Assembly: GCA_022865555.1 (NCBI GenBank)
Contig: JALHTD010000104.1
Span: 1-14,601 of the forward strand
DNA from: Thermoanaerobaculaceae bacterium
Lineage (GTDB): Bacteria; Acidobacteriota; Thermoanaerobaculia; Thermoanaerobaculales; Thermoanaerobaculaceae
DNA length: 14,601 bases
Direction of reading: 5' to 3'
The stretch's first letter is position 1. Each line of letters opens with the position of its first letter. The notes beneath the pieces are model-generated. The model had not been told where the DNA came from. It saw nothing but the letters and a program-made list of their open reading frames with translations, and did not search any database. The translations under genes were made by a program, and so were the position numbers. Of the stretch, positions 1-6,160 are shown one piece after another.

Positions 1-9
1 CTCAAGAGG

Positions 10-89
10 TCCCGCCACCGAACAGCTCGGCCCCGGCTTCAATGTCTCTAGCCGAAGGGCGGGGGGTTCAAATCGCCCGGCGGGTGCCA
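10..89 (+). other. tRNA-like cloverleaf or degenerate tRNA
   Basis: The stretch ends like a tRNA: a GGTTCAAATC T-loop-like motif, five then seven bases, and GCCA at 86-89. An acceptor-like pairing (11-16 with 79-84), a D-like stem (18-21 with 27-30) and an anticodon-like stem (34-38 with 50-54) can be drawn. However, the anticodon loop would be 11 nt, the D loop has no GG, base 10 opposes base 85 as T-T, and the T stem has one mismatch unless an alternative stem (57-61 with 74-78) is used. A functional tRNA is therefore doubtful. Bases 76-94 also resemble the reverse complement of the tail unit of the neighbouring repeat element, so chance or repeat origin is possible. It could also be the 3' exon of an interrupted tRNA whose 5' part lies outside the window. 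Confidence 0.25.
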
Positions 90-91
90 GC

Positions 92-256
92 GGCCATCCC
101 TCCGGAAGCTGCGGGTACCGAGCGGGCGTGCCGCGGTGGGGTATCGCTGGCGCGGTGTCATGCGAACAGCGAGGGGCCTCACCGCGGAACGTCCCTGCTC
201 GGTCGCAGCCGGAGGAGTCTCGGAGCGCAGCGAGCGGGGGCGAGCAAGCGACGAGA
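92..256 (+). ncRNA. Structured interspersed element, copy 1: 5' box, H1, H2
   Basis: The 5' box (92-116) is shared with two other copies. H1 (117-203, 87 nt) is a long hairpin: outer stem 117-123 with 197-203, then 124-129 with 189-194, 133-141 with 177-185, an inner stem 144-149 with 167-172, and an apical 3-bp stem 151-153 with 162-164. H2 is closed by 218-222 with 252-256. Pairs 126-192 and 139-179 are G.T on this strand, which suits an RNA read in plus orientation. H1 matches copy 2 at 78 of 87 positions. No ORF here looks coding. It lies between the tRNA-like end and the 3' end of a convergent gene. Being a structured RNA is inferred from covariation; transcription is not shown. Confidence 0.6.
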
Positions 257-412
257 GGCCGCGCACCCGCCGGGCACAACAAAGGCCGTTACGCAGTGAC
301 AAAGAGGTAGCCGCCTCTGAGCCCGCGGGGCAAAAAGAAGCCTCACGCAATGAAGAACAGTGGCCTGGCCGCGCACCCGCCGGGCTAAACAAAAGCCGTC
401 ACGCAGTGACAA
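257..412 (+). repeat. Tail of element copy 1: three alternating ~55-nt units
   Basis: Three units follow H2. Their conserved ends, a (T/C)ACGCARTGA core, start at 290, 344 and 400, giving a period of 54-56. Units alternate: type A begins GGCCGCGCACCCGCCGGGC (257-275 and 367-385, identical and 110 apart) and type B carries GCCCGCGGGGCAAAAAG (about 321-337). Each has an A-rich middle and a short TCAC/GTGA palindrome at its end. The tail stops about 35 bp before the stop codon of the convergent gene at 446. Confidence 0.75.
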
Positions 413-445
413 TGGAAAACGCGAACTCGCCGGGATGCCAGAAGG

Positions 446-793
446 TCAGAGCAGATCTGAGATGTTGGTCGTGACCACGGGGCCGGCGCCGAACGCCGCC
501 ATCTCGCGCGCCACCTGGGCGAGGTAGCGCTTTACGCCCTCGGTTCGCTCCACCGGAGCTGCCGGCCAGAGGTGGAACGAGGTGCCCTGCCGCCTGCGCG
601 AGACGACCACGACCGGGTGCAGCGGGCGGCCGTACTCGACCACGACGCCGGCGACCAGAAGCGAGGTGCCGTCGGCCCCCAGGAAGCAACCCTCCACACG
701 CGCCACCACGTTGCCCCAGCGCCACGGTCCCGTCGGGAGGTCGCGCGACGCCGCGGCGAGGTCCGCATCCCCGGCGCGGATCACGTGCGGCAT
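446..793 (-). CDS. Small protein of unknown function, coupled to barrel protein
   Basis: This encodes 115 aa beginning MPHVIRAGDADL. I do not recognise the family. No signal peptide, membrane helix or metal motif is visible, so it is probably cytosolic. It looks like one compact alpha/beta domain with hydrophobic strands (VVARVEG, LLVAGVVVEYG, HPVVVVSRRR), a basic turn and a C-terminal segment ending in TTNISDLL. The ATG lies three bases after the stop codon of the upstream barrel gene, so the two are probably co-transcribed and translationally coupled. The overlapping longer minus ORF (399-947) is a shadow of this gene and the barrel gene. The function cannot be stated. A role linked to the envelope is only guilt by association. 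Confidence 0.72.
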   Translation of the reverse strand: MPHVIRAGDADLAAASRDLPTGPWRWGNVVARVEGCFLGADGTSLLVAGVVVEYGRPLHPVVVVSRRRQGTSFHLWPAAPVERTEGVKRYLAQVAREMAAFGAGPVVTTNISDLL

Positions 794-796
794 CGG

Positions 797-1336
797 CTAG
801 AAGGCGAAAGCCAGGCCGGCCGTCGCCGTCACGACGATCGGGTTGCCGTAGTTCTGCGTGCGGTGCATCTTGACCTCGGCGGTCAGCCGCCAGCGCCGCG
901 AGAGCTGGAACCACTCGCCCACGCCGAAGTACCACCCGAAGCTCCACTGCTCGACCCCGTCCGGCGGGTTTTTCGCCTGGAGTTCCAGGCTGTAGTCGCC
1001 GATGCCTCCGGAAATCAGGGCCTGCCCGAATGTCCCCTTGAAGATGTAGTCGACCCCCACCGTGTACCCTCGCAGCTTGCCGGGCCAGCCCACGCCGTCG
1101 TAGACAGGTTCGTAGGGGACATCGGCGACCTGCAGCCGCACCAGCGTGTCCTCGTCCAGCGGCAGCGCCAGGAACGCCGCAGATGCGTCACCCGCGTTGT
1201 GCAGGAAGTTTTGATTCGGCGCCGTGGGCGCCTGCCAGGTCCAGCTCGTCCCGCCCGCCAGGCCCGCCCAGAGGATCTGGCCGCTGGCTACGCTCGCGCT
1301 TGCGAGGGCCATCAGCGTCGCGCACATCCACCGCAT
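797..1336 (-). CDS. Outer-membrane beta-barrel family protein
   Basis: This encodes 179 aa. An N-terminal signal peptide (about residues 1-19, MRWMCATLMALASASVASG) is followed by alternating aromatic and hydrophobic segments typical of a small barrel (GYTVGVDYIFKG, WSFGWYFGVGEWF, WRLTAEVKMHRTQ, VVTATAGLAFAF). The chain ends in Phe, as expected for recognition by the Bam complex. The start is fixed by a consensus AGGAGG (plus coordinates 1342-1347) five bases before the ATG, which opens exactly at the signal peptide; the much longer ORF upstream is a comF shadow. A pore, adhesin or enzyme role cannot be told apart. The PagL-type catalytic His-Ser pattern was looked for and not seen. It is transcribed divergently from the ComF-type gene and followed at three bases by the small unknown gene. 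Confidence 0.75.
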   Translation of the reverse strand: MRWMCATLMALASASVASGQILWAGLAGGTSWTWQAPTAPNQNFLHNAGDASAAFLALPLDEDTLVRLQVADVPYEPVYDGVGWPGKLRGYTVGVDYIFKGTFGQALISGGIGDYSLELQAKNPPDGVEQWSFGWYFGVGEWFQLSRRWRLTAEVKMHRTQNYGNPIVVTATAGLAFAF

Positions 1337-1353
1337 GGTCGCCTCCTGGCGAG

Positions 1354-1359
1354 AGTATA
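1354..1359 (-). promoter_or_regulatory. -10 box for the barrel operon
   Basis: Read on the minus strand this is TATACT, 17 bases upstream of the barrel ATG with the AGGAGG site in between. No good -35 hexamer is evident at 16-18 bp. The leader would be very short. Confidence 0.45.
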
Positions 1360-1423
1360 CGGGGTCTGGCCGCCCGCCGTTGGTCACCGACAGGAAGCAC
1401 AGCTGCTTCGAGCTCGTGATGGC

Positions 1424-1432
1424 TGGTACAAT
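1424..1432 (+). promoter_or_regulatory. Extended -10 promoter of the ComF-type gene
   Basis: TGGTACAAT fits an extended -10 (TG-N-TACAAT). It ends nine bases before the proposed GTG start, so the transcript would begin within a few bases of the start codon. No Shine-Dalgarno sequence lies between. Confidence 0.45.
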
Positions 1433-1441
1433 CCGCTTGCC

Positions 1442-2158
1442 GTGGCGACGCTTGCCGAGGCCCTGGCCCAGACGCTCCTCCCCTCCACCTGTGCGATCTG
1501 CGGGATGGTGCTGCCGTGGCGGGGGAGCCGCGCCGGGGTGTGTCCGACCTGCTGGGGCGGAGTCGTCCCGCATCCGGCTCCCGTCTGCCCGGCGTGCGGC
1601 AGCCCCGAGGTCGAGGCCGACGGCCCGTGCCTCGGGTGCCGGACCACACCGCCGCCCTGGCGCGCCGCCGCCAGCTTCGGCGCCTACGACGGAGTGCTCA
1701 GGGAGCTGGTGCTGGTTTTTAAGAGCCGCGGCAGGGACGAGCTCGCAGCCCCGTTGGCAGAGCTGCTTCTCGCCACCTGGCGGCGCGCGGGCTGGCCGCG
1801 GCCCGACGAGGTGGTCGCCGTGCCCATGACGTGGACCAGGCGCCTGCGGCGCGGGTACAACCAGGCCGAGCTCCTCGCGCACTCGCTCTCGCGCGAGCTG
1901 GGCGTTCCGGTCGTGCGCGCCCTGCGCCGGCGCGGCCGCGGCAGCCAGGTCGGCAGTGCCCGCAGCGACCGCCTGCGCCTCTCGGCCACGGCGTTCCCCG
2001 TGCGCCGTGCGGTCGCCGGCCGGGTCGTGCTGGTGGACGACGTGCTGACGACCGGCGCCACTGCGGCCGCGTGCACCGGCGCCCTGATGCGCGCAGGCGC
2101 CGCAGGGGTCCACGTCCTGACCATTGCGAGAACCCCACGACCCGGGAGGATTCCATGA
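1442..2158 (+). CDS. ComF-family phosphoribosyltransferase
   Basis: This encodes 238 aa from a GTG start. The N-terminal part carries a zinc-ribbon-like set of four CxxC pairs at residues 17/20, 34/37, 49/52 and 63/66. The rest is a type I phosphoribosyltransferase fold with the PRPP-binding loop VLVDDVLTTGAT near residues 197-207 and the family signature RRGYNQAELLA in the middle. ComF proteins take part in DNA uptake in naturally competent bacteria, but the family is widespread and its exact substrate is often unknown. The start is uncertain: no in-frame ATG is near, and the GTG follows an apparent -10 box directly. The stop overlaps the next start (ATGA at 2155-2158), so it is translationally coupled to proline dehydrogenase. 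No other competence gene is present. Confidence 0.88.
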   Translation: MATLAEALAQTLLPSTCAICGMVLPWRGSRAGVCPTCWGGVVPHPAPVCPACGSPEVEADGPCLGCRTTPPPWRAAASFGAYDGVLRELVLVFKSRGRDELAAPLAELLLATWRRAGWPRPDEVVAVPMTWTRRLRRGYNQAELLAHSLSRELGVPVVRALRRRGRGSQVGSARSDRLRLSATAFPVRRAVAGRVVLVDDVLTTGATAAACTGALMRAGAAGVHVLTIARTPRPGRIP

Positions 2159-3066
2159 GCGTGTTCGACTCTCTGGTGCGCACCACCTTGCCGATCACCC
2201 CGAAACCCATGCTGCACTTCTTCGCGCGCCGCTACGTGGCCGGGTCCAGGCTGGAGGACGCCGTGGCCACCGTGAAGAGGCTCGCCCAGCAGAGGTGCTG
2301 CGCCACCATCGACGTGCTCGGCGAGAGCGTCACCGAGAGGCAGCACGCCGTCGCTGCCGTGGCCGCCTACCACGAAGTGCTCGAGGCGATTGCGGCCGAC
2401 TCGCTCCCGTCCCACCTCTCGCTCAAACCCACCCAGATGGGGCTCAACATCGACTACTCCTTCTGCCGCGACAACATCGCCTCCGTGCTGGAGCGCGCCG
2501 TCGCGAAGGGGATCTTCGTCCGCATCGACATGGAGGACTCGCCGACGACGGACGCCACGCTGCGCGTCTACCACGAGCTCATCGAGCGCTACCCGAACGG
2601 CACGGGCGTCGTGCTGCAGGCTCGGCTCCGCAGAACGCTCGCCGACGCCGCCGCGCTCGCGCGGGCGGGCGCAAACGTCCGCCTGTGCAAGGGGATCTAC
2701 CTGGAGCCGCGTCCAATCGCCTATGAGGAGCGGGACATCATCCGCAACGCCTTCGCCCACGCGCTCCGTATCCTCATCGAGGGAGGCGTGTACGTCGGCA
2801 TCGCCACGCACGACGAGTGGCTCGTCTGCGAGGCTCTCGCGATCATCCACCGGCTCGGCCTTGGCAAGGATCGCTACGAGTTCCAGATGCTGCTCGGAGT
2901 CGACCCCGAACTGCGCCGCATTCTCACGGACGCCGGTCATCGCCTCCGCGTGTACGTCCCATTCGGCTCCCACTGGTACCCGTACTCGGTGCGGCGGTTA
3001 CGCGAGAACCCGACCATCGCCCGAGTGGGGCTGGAAGCGTTCCTGCGCGGCCGCATGGAGTCCTAG
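2155..3066 (+). CDS. Proline dehydrogenase (monofunctional)
   Basis: This encodes 303 aa, the usual size of stand-alone bacterial proline dehydrogenases. The FAD enzyme oxidises proline to pyrroline-5-carboxylate and passes electrons to the quinone pool. Family motifs appear in order: DVLGE (53-57), SLKPTQMGL (89-97), RIDMED (123-128), RLCKGIYLEP (176-185), IATHD (216-220), FQMLLG (243-248), RVYVPFG (265-271) and YSVRRL (277-282); the last holds the paired arginines that bind the proline carboxylate. A GGAGG lies five bases before the ATG. The start overlaps the ComF-type stop as ATGA. The partner pyrroline-5-carboxylate dehydrogenase is not in the window. It converges with the gene ending at 3167 across an inverted heptamer repeat. 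Confidence 0.93.
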   Translation: MSVFDSLVRTTLPITPKPMLHFFARRYVAGSRLEDAVATVKRLAQQRCCATIDVLGESVTERQHAVAAVAAYHEVLEAIAADSLPSHLSLKPTQMGLNIDYSFCRDNIASVLERAVAKGIFVRIDMEDSPTTDATLRVYHELIERYPNGTGVVLQARLRRTLADAAALARAGANVRLCKGIYLEPRPIAYEERDIIRNAFAHALRILIEGGVYVGIATHDEWLVCEALAIIHRLGLGKDRYEFQMLLGVDPELRRILTDAGHRLRVYVPFGSHWYPYSVRRLRENPTIARVGLEAFLRGRMES

Positions 3067-3068
3067 AA

Positions 3069-3148
3069 ACAGGCAAGAGGCGATAGGCAAAAGGCACGAA
3101 AGAGGGTCGCGGGGTGCCGTCCCTTGTTGCCTATTGCCTTGTGCCTGT
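3069..3148. repeat. Inverted heptamer arrays between convergent genes
   Basis: The left arm has four heptamers (ACAGGCA, AGAGGCG, ATAGGCA, AAAGGCA at 3069-3096). The right arm has three in inverted orientation (TGCCTAT, TGCCTTG, TGCCTGT at 3128-3148). Outer 21-nt arms pair at 18 of 21 positions around a roughly 38-nt core. The hairpin sits between the 3' ends of the proline dehydrogenase gene and the convergent gene at 3167. It could end transcription from both sides, although no T-tract follows either arm. Confidence 0.7.
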
Positions 3149-3166
3149 TGTCCGGGTGGGGGGAGG

Positions 3167-3874
3167 CTAGCGGCGAACCAGGAACTTGACCTCGTCGTTG
3201 CCACGAACGTGCTGCACGGAGACCACCAGCAGGCCCTGGCCCTTCTCGAGGCTGGGAATCGTGCCTTTCAGCTCCACGGCGCCCCTGTCGTCGCTGGTGC
3301 CCTCCGCGAGCTTGGCGGGCTTCATGACAGTCGAGAGGAAGCGCACGGCCGCGTGCGCGCCGGCCACCGGGGCGGCCCCGGGTGTAGTCTCGACGAACAC
3401 CTGCAGCGAAAACGGCGCCCCGAACACCAGGTCGTCGCCACCGAGCACACGCAGCCGCACCCTCTCCTCGCGCTGCTGCTCCGCGAGCCAGTCGGCGATG
3501 ACCTCATCGAGGGACTTCTCGGCCAGCCTCGCGGCATCGATGGGGCCGACCCCGAGCTTGGCGGTGGCCGGGGAGCGGCGCCTTACGGTCGTATCGCTCG
3601 CACCACCCACGGGAGGCTCGGTAAGCAGGTCGATGCGTCCGTTGCGAACTGCCTCCACGATGTTGCGGTGCTGCCGCTCCATCAGGATCTGGATCGAGGG
3701 CATCTCGGCCCCGGCGTCGAGCAGGTCCGAGTACTCCGTCCGCCTCGTGGCGAGGATCTCCCCCTTGACGTACACGAGGGACTCGATGAGCGGGTTGGCA
3801 GAGCCCCGATCCTCGGTCTGCACGTGGTAGGTCACACCATCGAAGTCGATGTCGGTGTTGAAACCGGTCAGCAC
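3167..3874 (-). CDS. Conserved-looking two-part protein of unknown function
   Basis: This encodes 235 aa from a GTG start. Residues 1 to about 85 form a compact unit (starting MLTGFNTDIDFDGVTYHVQT, then ESLVYVKGEILATRRTEYSDLL and an amphipathic segment ending near LMERQHRNIVEAVRNG). A Pro/Ser/Arg-rich linker follows, then a helix with EKSLDEVIADWLAEQQREER. The last ~95 residues look beta-rich, like an Ig-fold or carboxypeptidase-regulatory-like domain (FSLQVFVETTP, GAHAAVRFLSTV, TSDDRGAVELKGTIPS, GLLVVSVQHV). There is no signal peptide. I do not know the function; binding or scaffolding is a guess from the fold type. GGAGG lies about 13 bases before GTG, rather far. It is transcribed divergently from the HAD phosphatase gene. 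Confidence 0.78.
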   Translation of the reverse strand: MLTGFNTDIDFDGVTYHVQTEDRGSANPLIESLVYVKGEILATRRTEYSDLLDAGAEMPSIQILMERQHRNIVEAVRNGRIDLLTEPPVGGASDTTVRRRSPATAKLGVGPIDAARLAEKSLDEVIADWLAEQQREERVRLRVLGGDDLVFGAPFSLQVFVETTPGAAPVAGAHAAVRFLSTVMKPAKLAEGTSDDRGAVELKGTIPSLEKGQGLLVVSVQHVRGNDEVKFLVRR

Positions 3875-3902
3875 AGGGAGCTCACAACCTCCACAACGAT
3901 CG

Positions 3903-3932
3903 ATGCTAGAAGAAGCGTGTCAGTCCTGTCAA
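3903..3932 (-). promoter_or_regulatory. Sigma-70-like promoter for the 3874 gene
   Basis: On the minus strand TTGACA (3927-3932), an 18-bp spacer and TAGCAT (3903-3908) form the best -35/-10 pair in the window. It lies about 29 bp upstream of the GTG at 3874. Confidence 0.6.
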
Positions 3933-4020
3933 TTTGTCGCGGGACAACGTCGGCGGCAGAGCCTCGTCGAGAGCGCGCGAGCTGCAACGGCAAGCCCCTT
4001 CGGCTGGTGCTAAATCCCGA

Positions 4021-4029
4021 TGGTAGACT
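4021..4029 (+). promoter_or_regulatory. Possible extended -10 for the HAD phosphatase gene
   Basis: TGGTAGACT matches the TG-N-TANNNT pattern seen before other genes here (1424, 6676, 10276). If real, transcription would start near 4036, making the GTG at 4047 the usable start and excluding the ATG at 4020. Confidence 0.35.
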
Positions 4030-4046
4030 CCGGCTGGCAGGAGAAG

Positions 4047-4739
4047 GTGCACCGACTCATCCTCTTCGACGTCGACGGGACGTTGCTGTCCACGAACGGC
4101 CAGGCCGGTGAGGCCCTCGGGATGGCCCTGCACGGAACGTTCGGCACTGCCGGCCCCATCGAGCGCTACTCCTGGGCCGGGAAGACCGACCCGCAGATCG
4201 TCTTCGAGCTGCTCGCCGAAGCGGGGATCCCGCGCGCTCGGGTCGAGCGAGGTCTCTCCGAGGTCTTCGACCGCTACTGCGCTCACCTGGCGCGGATGCT
4301 GTCCCCGGACAACACGCGTCCCCTCGCCGGCGTGCGCGAGGTCCTGGACGCCCTTGCCCGGCGCTCCGACGTAGCCGTCGGCCTGCTGACCGGGAACATC
4401 CGTCGCGGCGCGGACATCAAGCTGCACGCCGCCGGGCTCGGCGACAACTTTGCCGTCGGCGCCTACGGCTCGGACCAGGAGGATCGCAACCGTCTGGTGG
4501 CGGTCGCGCGGACGCGAGCCCTGGCGCTCTGGGGAGACGAGTTTCCCGGAACGCGAACGGTTGTCGTGGGGGACGCGGAGCCGGACATCCGCTGCGCCCG
4601 CGCAGGCGGCGCATATGCGGTTTCGGTGGCGAGCGGCAAGACCGCGAGAGAGGCGCTCGCGGCGCTGCAGCCCGACGTGCTCCTGGACTCGCTCGCCTCG
4701 CCGCTCGCGCTTCCGGCCCGTCTCGGGGCCGACGGGTAG
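4047..4739 (+). CDS. HAD-superfamily phosphatase
   Basis: The protein is 230 aa from GTG 4047, or 239 aa from ATG 4020. It has the HAD motifs in order: ILFDVDGTLL with the nucleophile and acid Asp pair right at the N-terminus, GLLTGN as motif II, a possible motif III Lys in DIKLHAAGL, and VVVGDAEPDI as motif IV. The helical stretch between motifs I and II suggests a C1 cap, as in phosphoglycolate phosphatase-like and beta-phosphoglucomutase-like members, so it probably cleaves a small phosphorylated metabolite. The substrate cannot be read from sequence. I prefer GTG because AGGAG precedes it (three bases between) and the family usually begins just before motif I. It is followed after 66 bp by kbl on the same strand. 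Confidence 0.87.
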   Translation: MHRLILFDVDGTLLSTNGQAGEALGMALHGTFGTAGPIERYSWAGKTDPQIVFELLAEAGIPRARVERGLSEVFDRYCAHLARMLSPDNTRPLAGVREVLDALARRSDVAVGLLTGNIRRGADIKLHAAGLGDNFAVGAYGSDQEDRNRLVAVARTRALALWGDEFPGTRTVVVGDAEPDIRCARAGGAYAVSVASGKTAREALAALQPDVLLDSLASPLALPARLGADG

Positions 4740-4805
4740 CCCACCGGATGGACCGGATCCGGCCTCCGCGCCCAGAGGCAACGTGACCTGGAAACAGGAG
4801 GAGCG

Positions 4806-5996
4806 ATGCAGGAGTTTTTGAAGTTCCTGGAGGGGGAGATCGAGAAGCTTCACGAGGCCCACACCTACAAGGTGGAGGTGCCTCTCGAAAGCGCCCAGGA
4901 CCATCGAGTGAGGGTGGACGGCCGCGAGGTGGTCATGCTCACTTCCAACAACTACCTCGGGCTCGCCAACCACCCCCGCGTCCGACAGGCCGCGGTCAAG
5001 GCGGTGGAGCAGTGGGGCGCCGGGATGGGCTCGGTGCGGTTCATTTGCGGAACCCAGTTGCTGCACAAGCAGCTCGAGGAAACGATCTCGCGCTTCTACG
5101 AGACCGACGACACCATCCTCTACAGCTCCTGCTGGAACGCCAACGAGGCCTGCTTCGCGACCGTCACCGGCCCGGAGGACGCAATAGTCTCCGACGAGCT
5201 CAATCACGCCTCGATCATCGACGGGATCCGGCTCGCCAAGGCGAAGCGGTACATCTACAAGCACAACGACATGGCAGACCTGGAGTCGAAGCTCTCTCAC
5301 GCACGTTCCGAGGGGGCGCGCTTCATCCTCGCGGTAACCGACGGCGTATTCTCGATGGAGGGGGAGCTGGCTCCGTTGCCGGAGATCATCGAAGCGTGTG
5401 AGCGCTACCAAGCTCTGCTCGTCGTGGACGACTCTCACGCCACCGGTCTGCTCGGCAAGCGCGGGCGCGGCACCGCCGAGGAGCTTGGCGTCGGGGGAAG
5501 GGTGCCGGTCCACACAGGAACCCTCGGCAAAGCGATGGGCTCGGCCATGGGCGGCTACGTGACGGGGCCCAGGGCCGTGGTGGACACGCTGCGACAGCGG
5601 TCGCGGCCGTACCTGTTCTCCAACTCGCTGGCGCCCGCGGTGGTCGGCGCCGCACTGGAGGCCTTCCGCATGGTCATGGAGGACCCCTCCCGCACGCTCG
5701 CCGTGCAGGCAAACGCCCGCTACTTCCGCGAGAAGATGGCCGCGGCCGGCTTCCGGATCCCCCACGGCATGCACCCGATCGTCCCGGTAATCGTCGGCGA
5801 CACCGCGCTGGCGCTGGCCATGGGCAAGGAACTGCTTGCGCGGGGCGTCTACGTGTCCGGTTTCGGCTACCCCGTGGTGCCGCACGGCCAAGCGCGGCTG
5901 CGCGCCCAGGTCTCCGCAGCTCACACGCGGGAGGATCTGAACAGGGCCGTCGACGCCTTTGTGGCCGTGGCGAGGCAGCACGGCGTCGTCAGCTGA
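4806..5996 (+). CDS. kbl: Glycine C-acetyltransferase (2-amino-3-ketobutyrate CoA ligase)
   Basis: This encodes 396 aa, the normal length. It is a PLP-dependent alpha-oxoamine synthase fold-type I enzyme that interconverts 2-amino-3-oxobutyrate plus CoA with glycine plus acetyl-CoA, the second step of threonine breakdown. Kbl-specific stretches are strongly kept: NNYLGLANHP (48-57), GMGSVRFICGTQ (73-84), SDELNHASIIDG (129-140), DDSHATG (208-214), the Schiff-base lysine in TGTLGKA (K242) and RQRSRPYLFSNSLAP (263-277). The relatives BioF and HemA are less likely because SVRFICGTQ and RSRPYLFSNSLAP follow the Kbl pattern. AGGAGG lies four bases before the ATG. Threonine dehydrogenase (tdh), the usual neighbour, is not beside it. 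Element copy 2 starts within about ten bases of the stop, in opposite orientation. Confidence 0.95.
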   Translation: MQEFLKFLEGEIEKLHEAHTYKVEVPLESAQDHRVRVDGREVVMLTSNNYLGLANHPRVRQAAVKAVEQWGAGMGSVRFICGTQLLHKQLEETISRFYETDDTILYSSCWNANEACFATVTGPEDAIVSDELNHASIIDGIRLAKAKRYIYKHNDMADLESKLSHARSEGARFILAVTDGVFSMEGELAPLPEIIEACERYQALLVVDDSHATGLLGKRGRGTAEELGVGGRVPVHTGTLGKAMGSAMGGYVTGPRAVVDTLRQRSRPYLFSNSLAPAVVGAALEAFRMVMEDPSRTLAVQANARYFREKMAAAGFRIPHGMHPIVPVIVGDTALALAMGKELLARGVYVSGFGYPVVPHGQARLRAQVSAAHTREDLNRAVDAFVAVARQHGVVS

Positions 5997-6003
5997 CGCA
6001 GCC

Positions 6004-6160
6004 TGCTCCTTCTTTCACTGCGTGGCTTTCCTTTGCCCCGCGGGCCATGAGCGGTCGCCGTCCTCTGTTTCACTGCGTGAGGCTTTCTGTTGCCCGGCGG
6101 GTAGGCGGCCCTTTCCCCGTTCTTCACTGCGTGGGGCTTTTGCTTTGCCCCGCGGGCCAT
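6004..6160 (-). repeat. Tail of element copy 2: three alternating ~55-nt units
   Basis: On the plus strand the conserved CACTGCGTG core starts at 6016, 6071 and 6125 (spacings 55 and 54). Units alternate B-A-B. A perfect 28-bp direct repeat (6031-6058 and 6143-6170) is 112 bp apart, so duplication happened at the level of two units. The tail begins about eight bases after the kbl stop and converges with it. Confidence 0.75.

Noticed and set aside
10..89. Selenocysteine, serine or leucine tRNA
   Set aside because: The TCA triplet at 39-41 and CAA at 3-5 are not in a 7-nt loop on a proper stem, the D loop lacks GG, and no long variable arm can be drawn.
257..412. CRISPR array
   Set aside because: Units are contiguous, alternate between two types and lack unique spacers; no cas gene is present.
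92..412. Insertion sequence or MITE with terminal inverted repeats
   Set aside because: No transposase, no terminal inverted repeats at the element ends and no target duplication that I can see; internal hairpins do not act as ends.
42..474. Several overlapping ORFs of 60-114 codons on both strands over element copy 1
   Set aside because: They are open only because of high GC, share no recognisable motifs, overlap each other and follow the hairpin and tandem-unit structure.
797..2113. 438-codon minus ORF over comF and the barrel gene
   Set aside because: Only its last 179 codons look coding; the AGGAGG site and signal peptide set the true start at 1336.
3906..5981. 691-codon minus ORF opposite the HAD gene and kbl
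   Set aside because: It is a GC-rich shadow of two well-supported plus-strand genes and has no recognisable domain.
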